Below the pieces are notes generated by a model that was not told the DNA's origin, did no database searches, and saw only the letters and a program-made list of their open reading frames with translations. From Isoetes taiwanensis (lineage: Eukaryota; Streptophyta; Lycopodiopsida; Isoetales; Isoetaceae), in contig JAJEKV010000103.1 of the NCBI GenBank assembly GCA_021234155.1, forward strand, positions 3,100,001 through 3,164,000: a DNA stretch of 64,000 nucleotides, read 5' to 3'. Every line of letters begins with the position of its first letter. Position 1 is the first letter of the stretch. Positions 1 to 10,740 of this stretch are shown here, one piece after another. Position numbers and translations under genes: made by a program.

Positions 1-479
1 GTGCTGTTAAGAAAGGAGATTGGGATCACCATAACCTAACCTAAACTTGTTGTAGCAGTTAATCTCCCAGTTGCCCCTGTTGTTGGTCGAGCCCTGTTGC
101 CCCTGTTAAAACCAGAAAACCAGCATGCTCAATCGAACATCCAAGGTATCTTTGGCACTGCCAAGTGCTTACAGAAGTCTCGCAGAGGTTGCATTGAATT
201 GCCATTGGCCAACAAGAAGAGATGAAGCCTACCGTTTACAGATTTGAGCCATTTGAAGAAGTCAAATATTTAGCCTTATTGCACTGCGGTCGAAGATATC
301 CCAATTGATGTTTAGACCTTGGAACTTAGGGATCAGGCACAATAAGAACATTTGGATCACAGCCACGCAGAGGCCTATGCTTATGGTTGCATCTGACCTA
401 GAGGGAATACTGCAGCTTCCCATGATACAACAACAGATCGCCCAGTTAATCAATGTGCTTATGACGACTACTGATATAG

Positions 480-1030
480 ATACTTTGGGAGAAGCTGCCC
501 ACAGAGGTCCTTGGGAGCTATAACCTTTCCTCGCAACCAATGATTTGATGACGAGTATAGGGAGCTCAAATGCTGGCTTCGACAGGTCACTGACCCCGCC
601 GTGCGCCTGCTTGCAATCAGACATTACCACCCTTTCCTCAAGAAAAAGAAAGCCAAGTACATTGCGGAACACAAGCGACAAATGTTTTATCTCCTGGATC
701 ATCATCCAGGACATTCTGGCGAAAGGTATTGAACAAGCCTTTGCAACCTGCAAGGAATATCACTGCAAAGTAATGGGTACAATACTTGCAGTAGCTTTAT
801 AATCCACTTGAGGTCCATCACTGGTCATTACTGAGGCATATGTCAATAAAGGCTTATAGCATCTCGCTATGGCAAGGCGGCAAGATTTGGGTGGCATGTA
901 GGCGCAAATGGGCCGGGCCTCCGATGGTGCCCATCCTAACGACATTGTCCAATAAGGCATTGCTAGAGGGCTTTCCTCCACAATGTACCACTAGTAAGGT
1001 TGTTCTCTACAATGGCTGCGAAGAACTTTG
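480..1030 (+). mobile_element. Decayed LINE ORF2 fragment (endonuclease-RT linker and start of RT)
   Basis: Read across frames, this stretch matches, piece by piece and in order, the LINE at the right edge of the window (about 63075-62500, opposite strand). Shared landmarks are a GEAAH-like start, QVTDPA, a lysine-rich YIAEHKRQMFYLLDHHP segment and, at about 900-1010, WAGPPMVPILTTL followed by ALLEGFPPQ. This linker precedes the reverse transcriptase fingers in non-LTR elements. Frames change several times and stops are present, so it is a pseudogene. The 400 bases to its left probably belong to the same insertion but are too decayed to assign. I see no poly(A) tail or target duplication. Confidence 0.75.
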
Positions 1031-1727
1031 GTTCCAAAAAAAGGCACAACTCCAAAGACCTTGATGCTCGATGCGTTTTTTTGTGACGATCTGCAAAAAT
1101 TAGCAATGGTTTCTCAATGAAATAGACGTCTGATACCGGAACAAACACTCCTGATGCTAGAACTGAGCCATCGCAAAACAAGAAAGAGGAGGTTAATCCC
1201 CTCGAAAGCGCATTATGGGAAATAAGCCTCGAGGCCGGCAGGCCGAGAGGGTTTGTTTTCCCTAATCTGCGAGAGGGGAGGGTTGACCTCCCTTAAACCA
1301 CAAGTTGAGCAGTTTATTAAGCGCATTGATAAGCCCCTGCAGATTTCTAAATCAATAGATCTCTTTGAAACCATGGTTTGTTTTAACTCCGATGGGAATT
1401 TTACGCTTGAATACAAGTGGGAATTTTCTCGCTTGAATACAAGGGCTGAAACTTGCTCTAAAGTTTCGCGAGAACAAATAGCGTGCTTTCAAAAACAAAG
1501 AAACAGAGAATAGTCGCAGAGCATGGCCTAGCAAACAAAGTTGTTGGGCTAAGCCGCTAATCGAGAATTTTTTTCTTTAAGTTTGGCCCGTAGCAAAGCT
1601 TGGCCTCAGAGCAAAAGGCATCTTGTCATGGCCATTATTCTTTGAGCAAGAAATAGAAGCACAAATGCTTTGCACGCGGACACGTGGGTCGGCTTCATCG
1701 TGTTTTTACCTATAAGAGAGAAAATTC

Positions 1728-1787
1728 ATCGATTATGCTAAAACATTCCTACTATTGATCGATTATGCTATAACATTTCTAATGTTG
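1728..1787. repeat. 30-bp tandem repeat, two copies
   Basis: Two adjacent 30-bp units (1728-1757 and 1758-1787) begin ATCGATTATGCTA and end with TTG, differing at a few bases. Each unit starts with ATCGAT. Function unknown. Confidence 0.7.
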
Positions 1788-1965
1788 ATCGATGCTTGAA
1801 AATGATGACGGAGCCTGATGGGGCTCCATCGCTACTGTTGATCGACGCGGAGAATCGGTGCTGACTCAGAGCAAACAGGGGATAATGGACGGATATGATT
1901 ATGGAGGAGCTACGTGGCAATCTCATAACTGTTAGATTAGAATAAAAGAATATTCAAAAATTTAT

Positions 1966-2014
1966 CGTGATAATCTCCTAGAGATTATCATGATAGAGAT
2001 TATCATGATAATCT
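1966..2014. repeat. AT-rich direct and inverted repeat
   Basis: The 15-mer GAGATTATCATGATA occurs twice in a row, and TGATAATCTC on the left mirrors GAGATTATCA. The block can form a hairpin. Function unknown. Confidence 0.6.
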
Positions 2015-2553
2015 TCAGCAATCTCAAATTCCTTATTATAACGTAGGTTTGATCCAACGGCTGCGGACGGTTAGATCGTGATAAACTGCAAGACCTGTGG
2101 TTTAAGGACTAGCATATTTGCAAGAAAAAAATATATTGCAGTAATTACTCAAATATTTTATAAGAGAAAAAATATTCCAAAGATTATGGCAATAACTACG
2201 CCAATATTCTGCAAGAGAAAAATATTTCAGAAGTCCTAAACTTGTTTTGATCGGACGGTGAGGAACCGCGGGATTGAGATAACCTGGCACGTCAAGTTTG
2301 ACAAGCACATAAAATGTGGGCCTAGAGGTTAAAGATCGGTAGAAACAAGACGGCGCACAGAGTGGGTCCGTCCAATCACTCAACTTCAATCTGTTAACTA
2401 AAGTATTGAAATGCCAACATGCATCTGACGTTGGAAAAATCCCACGTTATCCAAGTGGAATACCCATTACGCAAAATATATCCGATAACCATGATGCAAA
2501 ATATCTTCTTGTAGTTGTTCCATTTCATTTTCTCCCATTCCTTGCCGACATCC

Positions 2554-5500
2554 ATGGCTTCTCACGCTGGGCAACAAATTTTGGAACTTCGTTGGGGATA
2601 CCCAATTCGTACAAGCTCAAGTTTATGTGTCGAATTCATCGATTCTTACTTTCAACAGGTATGATCTTATACCGATTCAACATCAACATAAGATTTTGTT
2701 GTCCTAGAAGCTTTGCTCGAGGCCTGGTTTGGGGACAAAGTCTGATTTAGGGAATATAGGTCGCTTTTAGTCTAAACGTTGAACATTTGGTTGTAGGTGA
2801 TGGTATATGGACCTCGCATGAATATCATACTCCAGGCAGTGAATGCCGATGAACAATGTGCTTTGGCAAATGCTTTGGTAGGCTTGTATCTACTAAACAA
2901 AGGCAAGGATACAAGGGGGCGGGATTCTGCACATTTCCTAGCGGCTGCAAAAAGACTTCTGGTACCAAAGACTGCCATAGTTAATTATGTAGAGGCCCTG
3001 ATATATGTATCTCTGTAATAATAAGTGTTGTTAAACTTGTTTAGATCAAGTAGAAAAGGATTTCGATTGCTTGTAAAGTAGCTTCATCGATTTAAAATTA
3101 TAGTTGTCATAACTCTGTTGTTGGACGCTGGTTGAAAGTGTGAAGTTGTGAACAATAAAGAGAACATGCCTTGGATAGTTGAATGTTTCTATCCAACGAC
3201 GTTTTGGTCTAAATTTTATGCCCGTGAAGAGAAAGAAAGAGGTAGAAAATAAAAATCTCGCTTCAAAAGCTCTTGCTTCTGGAAACTTCTCAAACCAAGT
3301 TCATATCAAATGATAAATTACTTGATACATGAGCATTTAATCTATAAACCAAATAATTTTTGAGTCAACAATGATACAGAACCTCTAACCTCATATTAAA
3401 AAAGATAAAAGAAGGATCCCAAATAAGCTTAAAGGGTTCCTTGCTGCAAAATAACAGTTCAGAAAATATTTTTGATTTACTGATTCAGATTAATGCTCTT
3501 GCAAGAGAAATTCAAGAACATGGCTACGGCCAATCTTGTGAATTTGCAATAATGCATGCATTTATTTAAGATAGTTCTAAAGCTATGTGTTACAATGTTC
3601 TGTAAGCAACCCTGTTCCATTGGCCTTGGGACTAAAGAATACTCCTGTGAGGAGAATGATGACACGGTGACCCTTTCAATTTTTGCAATTGCTTTGCGTG
3701 GTTGATGATTTAACCTATAAAATACATGGTATGCAGGAATTCTCAACACCTTATGAATCCAAAGTCGTGAGAGCTGTACTTACACTTGTACAAGGCTGTG
3801 TTGAAGAAGTCCTCATTTCACATTTTGAGGTGTCAAAATGAAGAATGCAGTCATCGATGCCACATTTGTCTTCTTCACTACTTATCGTGCTTATGTCATG
3901 ATGCAGCTTTTAAAAGAGTATCCAAGAGACCTTGCATCTTTGAAACGGGCTCAAACACTTTGTTTTTACACTGGCAGGACTGGGGACATGCTAAAATTGG
4001 CATTGCAGGTAGGTTTTTCTTCGTTATGATCATGATGATGTCTGCATTTAATTGGTTCCTCCTATCTCCACTAATGGTCTATTGCACAGTTATGCAATGA
4101 GGAAGTCCTTCTGAACACAGAACCTAGATAAGAACTCTCTTTTAGTTGTTACAAGCTTTGGTGTCAGGAGGCTGTAGCAATTCGGAACCACAGTGATGGA
4201 ATGAATGGGATAGTCTAGTCAAATACCTAAAATACATCCTTGTAACTGGAAATTGATGGAACATTCTAATTCAGATATCTCCAATAGTTCTGCCATAGTT
4301 ATGTCCGTCATATCGGGGCCTTTGCTTCGTTTTGTGGCTATCTTTAGATGTTAGAAGGGTAAAAGAGATGTTGGAGAATGTTTTAGTCTTTGGGTGCAAA
4401 GATATCCTAAATCCACCAGGCATTTCTAGGTGCAAATTCTTTCCCGTTAAAAATGCAATGCATTAGCCATTTATTCGCCTGAATAGCTCCAATAAGTTAC
4501 TAGGTTTGGACAAACTTTAATTTAATTAAAATCTGGCAGCAAATGGTATTTGTTGAACCAAGTTTGCTAAAAGAGCAACGCATCTTGTATTCGATTGATA
4601 GGTTTTGCCTGAGAATGTTGAGAGTGCATACATGCATGGGATGCTAGCATTTGCTCTAGTTGAGGTTGGAAAGTTCACAGAAGCCGAGAGAGCTGCAAGA
4701 ACGGCATTGTCAATCGAAGAACATGATGTATGGGCGCAGCATGCGGTGGGCATCCTTCACATCTTAAAATTTCCATGTTATCATCTGATCTTTCATGTTG
4801 AGACTAACCATTTCACTTGGCAATTGTGTTCTAGTTATGCCATGTTTTTCAAGCACATAGGCAATTTGACAAAGCGATTACTTTTATGAACGATCATTCA
4901 GGCTCATGGACGATCTGCGGCTCATTTTTGTAATGTCCGACTTTGTACTAAGAAATTATGTTCTCATATCTAGTTTTTTGTATGGATGGATGAAATATTT
5001 TGCTAGAGCAGGTTATTGGTACATCATCCTGATGTTTGCTTTGATTTTAAATTTATCCGTTGGTCTTATCTTTTGTATGCCTTGTGAATGACGTTGCTGT
5101 CTGCGATAGCTAGTGAAAGCAAGGTTTGTGCATTTCAGAGCCCGTTATAAATGCTGCTAAGCAGAATTCTATGATATGCTGTTGTCTTATACAGCATCTA
5201 AGCTCAAAATTAACACAGTATTAAGGTCTGAATTTTGCAAGCTGGGGGTTTCATTTTGATGCTGATGGGAAGGTGGTGCTGATGGGAAGAGAGGCAACCC
5301 AATTGTTTTGCGGGGTAGAATATTATCAGCATAGCTTAGTAATCTTCTTTGTTTCCTTTTTACAGGTACACTCATAACTGGTGGCATCTAGCTATCTGTC
5401 AGTTGGTAGAAGGGGGATCAAATAGCCTGGATGCAGTTCTCTTGATATATGACAAGCATGTATGGGGTGCTCGTGGCGGAGAAGACAAGGACATATCCTC

Positions 5501-6468
5501 AGTGTGTATTATTCAGCAGTTTTCATTCCTAAGCCATACTGGCACTGCTTGATAAATGACTGGATGGTCTTGTTTGACAAACTGACAGGTTTGCTTGAAT
5601 GCAATCGGGCTGTTGTTGTATCTTGATTTATATGGCTTTGAGGCGAGTGTGAATGAAAGAGTTCCTGATATCAGCAGCTGTCTTCTTGTTGAGGTTTGTC
5701 AGTATGAATTATTTGGATTGTTTTGTTTCTTCATATGAGAACAATCTTTGGAAAATCTTACAGGCAACTTGGCACAAGGAATGGCTTCTTGATCTATTGA
5801 CTGTTTGGTTATTAGCGCGCGCCTCAAAACTTGTAGCAGCAAAGCACCTTCTTACACACATGAATGAAAGGCTCGTTTTCCAACCTTTAGACTCAATTTG
5901 TCAAAATAAGATGAAGCATTGGTGGAGACTTTTTCTTTTATGAAAAGCATGCCTAATACTAGCCTATTTCAATTGCAGAGTTAATGACTTAGGATGCAGT
6001 GAAGAAGCAAGTCGGTCTATTCTTGTGGTATGTGGTATTAACATTTCCATATATTTATCATCTTTAATAAATTTGGTCTATGCAGGTTGGATCAGCGCTT
6101 TATGAATATGGAGTCGGGAATGCTGACATGGCATATAGTCTTCTTGGACCATGTTTTGATACTCATTTGCTGAAAGTATGAGTTTATTTATTTCAAATCT
6201 TCTTTGTGGTCATTAATGCCACACTACACTTTTTTAATCAGGTAATTGGAGCATCTGATGAACAGCTACGAGTATTTACAGTAATAGGTGAAAGGTATGG
6301 AAGTGTTCTTTATTCAGCCCGATTTTACTGGTACTGATTAGTAGTCATGGCAGGATGGGTAACATGATATCCAGCAGGAATATTCTGAGACATGAGCCAG
6401 GAACAGCAAAGGATACAAAGACGGAATGTCACTCCGTTGATGGTGGATTGATCCTTCAAGCTGTTTAA
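2554..6468 (+). CDS. Tetratricopeptide repeat protein 38 (TTC38)-like, 13 exons
   Basis: Model: exons 2554-2658, 2797-2961, 3737-3829, 3907-4008, 4602-4745, 4835-4929, 5366-5501, 5589-5693, 5764-5870, 5979-6027, 6086-6175, 6242-6294, 6354-6468. Phases agree at every junction and give about 452 residues, near the usual TTC38 length of roughly 470. Family landmarks appear in order: LLKEYPRDLASLKRAQ, a LSIEEHDVWAQHA helix pair, the conserved YTHNWWHLA block, LNAIGLLLYLDLYG, EWLLDLLTVWLLARA and KVIGASDEQ. TTC38 proteins are soluble TPR-like proteins with no established reaction. All introns are GT-AG except the one after exon 9, which needs a GC donor (AG|GCTCGT at 5871). The last exon (37 residues, ending GLILQAV) does not resemble the usual C-terminus, where an LLERGY-type motif is expected. 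The true 3' end may therefore lie elsewhere or be lost. The ATG was chosen because it opens exon 1 in the frame that joins exon 2. Confidence 0.85.
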
Positions 6469-7018
6469 TTTCTGGGATTCAAATTACCATGCCTATTGCA
6501 ACTTGATGTATGCCATGCAACGGCTTGTTGCTAGAACCAATCAAGGTAAAATAAATTAGGTATCTATATATGATGCAGAATACGAGATTTGTAACAATGC
6601 AAGAGAGAAAGTACAACTCAAGTATTGCATCATCCTTTCTGTATACTAGCCCAACAGTTTACCAATGTTGTTCTTCAGATTGTAAGCTTCAAGGTTCTTC
6701 TCTAGAATGCAGCGTCTCATGTAGACTGCGCCAGAGCTTATTCAGTGTATCAATTTGAAAACTTCTTGAAAGATGATTGAACAGTAGCTTGCAGACGCAT
6801 AATCTCTATCGTGTACAACCTTGTGCAGATTTATTTACGGCTATTTGAATGCTGGTTGGTATGATGGTGAAACAACCTTTGTTGCTATGATGGGCATAAG
6901 TGTCTAAAACTGTGCGGATTTGTAGAAAAATATCCACCCTTTTGTAGAGGAAAAGGGCGAAAGGCAAAGCAAATCAAAAGCAAGGTATCGAGAAGGAAAA
7001 AAAAAAACAAAACAAAAC
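6469..7018. other. Spacer
   Basis: Probable 3' UTR of the TTC38-like gene followed by unassigned sequence. An A-rich run (about 6998-7018) immediately precedes the RING ORF. Confidence 0.4.
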
Positions 7019-7321
7019 ATGGGGAAGGAGGAAGAAGATGAAGAAGAATGCTCCATATGCTGGGAACTTTTCAACCATGAAAATCCGGCAAAAGACACAG
7101 AGTGCGGCCACAAATTCCACCTGCAGTGCGTTTTGGAGTGGTCGGATTGGTCCGCAGCAAAGGGCTTCGAATGCCTCTGCCCACTTTGCCTCCGCCCTCT
7201 TAAGCTCCAGGTAGATTCTCAGCAGCTCTGTGCCGATTCTACAGCACAGCGTTTCGGTTGCTTTGGATTTTTTACAAGCAAGTTTTGGTCCCTCATTGCT
7301 CCTATCTTGGGCTCTCATTGA
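7019..7321 (+). CDS. Short RING-H2 zinc-finger protein (possible E3 ubiquitin ligase or first exon of one)
   Basis: The 100-residue ORF has an acidic start, then CSIC at about residues 12-15, ECGHKFHLQCVLEW at about 29-42 and CPLC at about 54-57. That is the C-x2-C ... C-x-H-x2-H-x2-C ... C-x2-C pattern of a RING-H2 domain, which binds two zinc ions and recruits E2 enzymes. The wording resembles plant RHF-type ligases. A good splice donor (CAG|GTAGAT) follows codon 64 at 7210/7211 in phase, just after the RING. The remaining 36 residues may therefore be intron, and this may be exon 1 of a longer gene whose later exons I cannot find. The T-rich stretch at 7328-7353 could be part of such an intron. 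It could also be a stranded exon copied by a transposon. Confidence 0.6.
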   Translation: MGKEEEDEEECSICWELFNHENPAKDTECGHKFHLQCVLEWSDWSAAKGFECLCPLCLRPLKLQVDSQQLCADSTAQRFGCFGFFTSKFWSLIAPILGSH

Positions 7322-8008
7322 GCACAGTTTTTTTTTTTTTTTGCCCTTTTTTTTTCAATCTCCCTGTTGTTTTGCCTTCCATGGCAAATCACGGTTTTCC
7401 ATGGGGAGCAATACTTGTATGTTTCGTTGTATGTATTGGTCTCAGCGGACATAAAAGTTAAATGAAATTGGATTCATTTCTTCTTCACGTTAAGAATATT
7501 TGCTTTCATAAATTTAAAATTCACATCGTTATTTATACAAACATTTATCGTGGTGGCCAACATTTCTTTAGTTCTAAACCTGTGAGGTTGGACCTACTAC
7601 TAATGTTTAATCTCTTAATGCAATGCCTCTCGTGATAGATTTATGTCTATAAAAGATGCGAAACACTAGATGTTTATAAAGATAACCTTCATCTCCCCTA
7701 AAAGTGGAATATAGGGGATTGCATGTTATGTAAGAGGAAATGTGTGCTTCCAAGTTTTTTGTAGGACGCCGCAAATTTTTTCTTACAAATTAGAATTGTT
7801 AAGAGTTGCTTAATTACGTTTGCAAATGGTTTTTACAAGTTTTTTGTTTGAGAAAAAACTTTTATTAAAAAATAAGGGATTTTATGCGTGACAAACCATT
7901 GGTAGTTCATAAGAATGAAAAGATGTATCTAAAAATAAAAAGGCAAATAGAGAAGGGTCCCAAATCATGAGCAAATCATAGTAATATAATCACAGTCACA
8001 GCCATAAT
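7322..8008. other. AT-rich spacer
   Basis: T-rich runs at about 7328-7353 are followed by AT-rich sequence. No gene or repeat recognised. Confidence 0.5.
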
Positions 8009-8073
8009 ATGCATCAGGTTGCAAAGCAGATGTTCTTTAAGGTTTGTAATGCATCAGGTTGCAAAGCAGATGT
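8009..8073. repeat. 25-bp direct repeat, 40-bp period
   Basis: ATGCATCAGGTTGCAAAGCA continues into GATGT and occurs at 8009-8033 and 8049-8073 with no mismatch. Function unknown. Confidence 0.8.
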
Positions 8074-8117
8074 CCTGTGATGGTTTTAAGTACGCCCGAT
8101 TTGGGTTGGCCTCCCGT

Positions 8118-8397
8118 GGAAACCCTTCCGAATTTTTAATTTTTGAAATCAGGAAGAGTTTTCATGGAAATTCAGAAGGGTTTCCATGGAAATATGGAAG
8201 GGTTTCCATACTGGAAAATCGGATACGGACGCCCGACATTAAGGCGCACGTCCATCAAGTACATGTCACTCCAAAATTCAAATTTTGAGTGGAAACCCTT
8301 CCTGATTTCCTTGCATGATGGAAATTAGGAAGGGTTTCCACAGGAGGAGGAAAATAGGAAGGGTTTCCGCACAAGGAGGAAAATAGGTAGGGTTTCC
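8118..8397. repeat. Cluster of GGAAGGGTTTCC dodecamers in both orientations
   Basis: Exact copies lie at 8196-8207, 8328-8339 and 8357-8368, and in reverse complement at 8118-8129 and 8291-8302. Near copies are at 8152-8163, 8174-8185 and 8386-8397. Several copies sit next to TGGAAAT or AGGAGGAAAATA, so the larger unit is duplicated too. The mix of orientations allows hairpins. It resembles neither a coding region nor a simple microsatellite. Confidence 0.8.
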
Positions 8398-8970
8398 ATA
8401 TGCAGTTAGAAATTTCATGGGGTAAGATTAACTAAGAATCGAGACCCCAAAAGGCACAATGGAGGAACTGCAAAAAACTGCCTCCAAGCTTGTGAAAAAG
8501 TAGCATGCAATCCTTCAAAAGTGGTTCGACTTCAACAACACAATTTGATATATGGCAAACAAACTAGGCTCAGAGTTGAGATATCGTGTGGAAATGCATA
8601 ACTGTTTTTGCCAAGGGGAGGAACAAGCATACATGTGAAGTTTCCCTCGTTAAATATTATTGCGTCCTACATGCAAGAGACCAAAAGAAAGAAAGAAACA
8701 AACTTAAGTAAATGATAAATGTAAACAAGAAAGAACAAACTTAAGTATTTGATAAATGTAAGCAAGTGTCTCGATACATATAAGTCATCAACCCCTTGGC
8801 TTGTTATGAGATAGCCATAGTGCATATAATAGCGCAATAGCAGAGGAGAGAACTTGTCGCTCTCCCCGGATCTGTGGAAGGAGAAAACCAATTCCATCCA
8901 ACCTATAAAATAAAACTATATGAAGTGGTTGGTATAGATATTTTCTAAGTCACATGCAAAAAAAAAAGGT

Positions 8971-9137
8971 TTATTGTGGAGCGGCACTAGACGAAGCTCC
9001 TTCAGTGGAATCCTTGATGAAGAACCTATTTGCCAACAAACGCATGGTTAAAGCCACATGAACGCCGCAACTTGTCGCATCAACCTGGCTAGGCACATCC
9101 ATGTCCTGGATAACGAGTGGTGTAAGCCCATCCCGTA
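8971..9137 (-). pseudogene. 3' end of ULP1-like (peptidase C48) gene, cut off by the retrotransposon
   Basis: On the minus strand the frame reads DGLTPLVIQDMDVPSQ, then a VDATSCGV motif, and stops at 8971 after a serine-alanine tail. The Q and C of VPSQ...SCGV are the catalytic glutamine and cysteine of the Ulp1/SENP family of SUMO-type isopeptidases. The frame runs into the retrotransposon edge at 9138 and resumes without a break at 34770-34796 on the other side. The His and Asp of the active site lie further upstream at about 34912-35060. Confidence 0.75.
9133..9137. repeat. Target-site duplication (left copy), CCGTA
   Basis: CCGTA directly precedes the left LTR, which starts TGTGACG. The identical pentamer follows the right LTR at 34770-34774. 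Five bases is the usual duplication length for Ty3 elements. Confidence 0.9.
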
Positions 9138-10725
9138 TGTGACGCTCCCTGAATATATACGACACCGGCCGTACACATACGGGGACTTTCCCCTCCCATG
9201 GCAACCACGTGCCATGAGCAGGGCCCTCCGTCTATTTCGGGCCATCTATGAAATGATGCCCGAAAGAAGGACACGAAGGGGTCATTCGGCCCACGCCTTC
9301 AATGGGGCTCCTACGTCGCGGAAGCATGAATACAAGGTTAGCATACAACATAAATCACATATAAATAACCACCACGAGGGGTGGCACATCCATCCAAGTA
9401 CCAACGGCAAAGAATATGCATCTAAGCTAAGAAAACACCCAAAACCCAGGTTCTACCCCGGTTCAGACTCTAGTGAGGAGCGACTGACAGCTGGGTCTCA
9501 GGAGATCAGCAGACCGAGTCTTGGCATGGCGTTATGGGCATAGAACATCGACTAGGGTTGTCCACTCCATCCCCCCTCCCGTGCACACACTTTGCGGATG
9601 GGTCGATTCACTTATGGTTTCGCTATAGCCTTAGGAGACGCGCACTGTGGTATCACCCTTGAGCCTACTCGTGTTCATGACACCTGGTCCGATGAGGCAG
9701 TGGTGGGAAGCGCCCCTTCCGGGATCACGCGGTGGTTCCATGGGTGAGCTAGAGAACACGCGTGCGTCGGCAACACCCCGCATCCGTACTCCAACTTACT
9801 CACCCTAAATCTACTCAAAGTACATGGTGCCCCATACGGGTCACACCACGCGCACCTGTGGGAGTCGAGACCCATACCCGCCCTCTACGCGGACCAGGCC
9901 ATCGGGCCTAGCCCTTTGTAGGAGTCTCGGGGAGCCTTTTATGCTCGTGCAAAACCCCACCCCCTACTTCACCATCATGGTGTCCCTTTGTCCGGTGCTA
10001 AGCCGCACCATAGCGCCTATGACCCGGTGGGCTCTTGTGCACAGCCGAACTAGTAGGGTGTTAACGGAAGTACTAGGAGCATTCTATACCCAAGCTCGAG
10101 AGGCCTCTACCCCCCTTTAATCCCTCAAGCATCTTTGGAACTACTAAACTAACTCATAGAGACATCGACCATCCCATATGAGCATCATTCATAATTGAAA
10201 AGTATTCCTAATTACCAAAGAAGGGTTAATCTCAACCAAAACTAGCTTAAAAAGAATACTAGAGTATTATTCTACAATTTGCAAGTTAAACTACCACTAA
10301 CGAGTTGAAGTTTGGGACCCCGTTGTCAAGGGTGCTTCCATAGTCTTTATCTTGGGGTAGCAAACGGATGTAGAGGGTGTCTTGGCGATTGGGAGATGTT
10401 CAAAGAATCGTACTTCTGGCGGCTTATTTGCTCCCTTGTCCGGGCCGGGTCGAAATTGGGGTTAAGATGGGGGTGGCGCTGCCTTTGGTGGCTCAGTTTA
10501 GAAACCCCCATGCTGGCCACTCAGGTTATGCCAAATGGCGCCTTCCCATCATTAGGTGACTTAATAGCAAGTATTTAGATAATTATCCTTTATAGTTAAT
10601 TTAACATAGCTAATTAAATCCCTTGTGGCCAACCCCCTAGGTTATCATACCCCAGGGTGGGTATCTATACTGGTGACGTGTCAATATATTTACACGTAGA
10701 CCGTATAAATGCTTGGAACGTCACA
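9138..10725 (-). repeat. 3' LTR of the giant retrotransposon
   Basis: This 1588-bp copy matches 33185-34769 nearly end to end. A stretch at about 9240-9470 is essentially identical in both, while differences elsewhere are bunched in G/C-rich patches as small indels. ORFs in it occur in both LTRs and are not genes. Terminal dinucleotides are TG and CA. Confidence 0.92.
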
Positions 10726-10740
10726 TTCTCCCCTCCTTAG
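10726..10740 (-). other. Polypurine tract
   Basis: On the minus strand the sequence just before the 3' LTR is AAGGAGGGGAGAA, directly abutting TGTGACG. A purine run here is the primer for plus-strand DNA synthesis in LTR retrotransposons. Its position fixes the element on the minus strand. Confidence 0.85.

Larger units (their letters stand above)
1031..2553. other. Spacer upstream of the TTC38-like gene
   Basis: No coding sequence is supported here; short ORFs match nothing I recognise. It contains a G-box core (CACGTG) at about 1681, two short repeat blocks listed separately, and AT-rich sequence toward the gene. It presumably includes the promoter and 5' leader of the TTC38-like gene, but I cannot place a TATA box with confidence. 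Confidence 0.4.

Noticed and set aside
9058-10120. Plus-strand ORFs of 98-161 residues, with partners at 33135-34105
   Set aside because: They fall in both LTRs of the retrotransposon and change with small indels between copies. No domain is present, and the overlap with minus-strand protease coding at the left edge is by chance.
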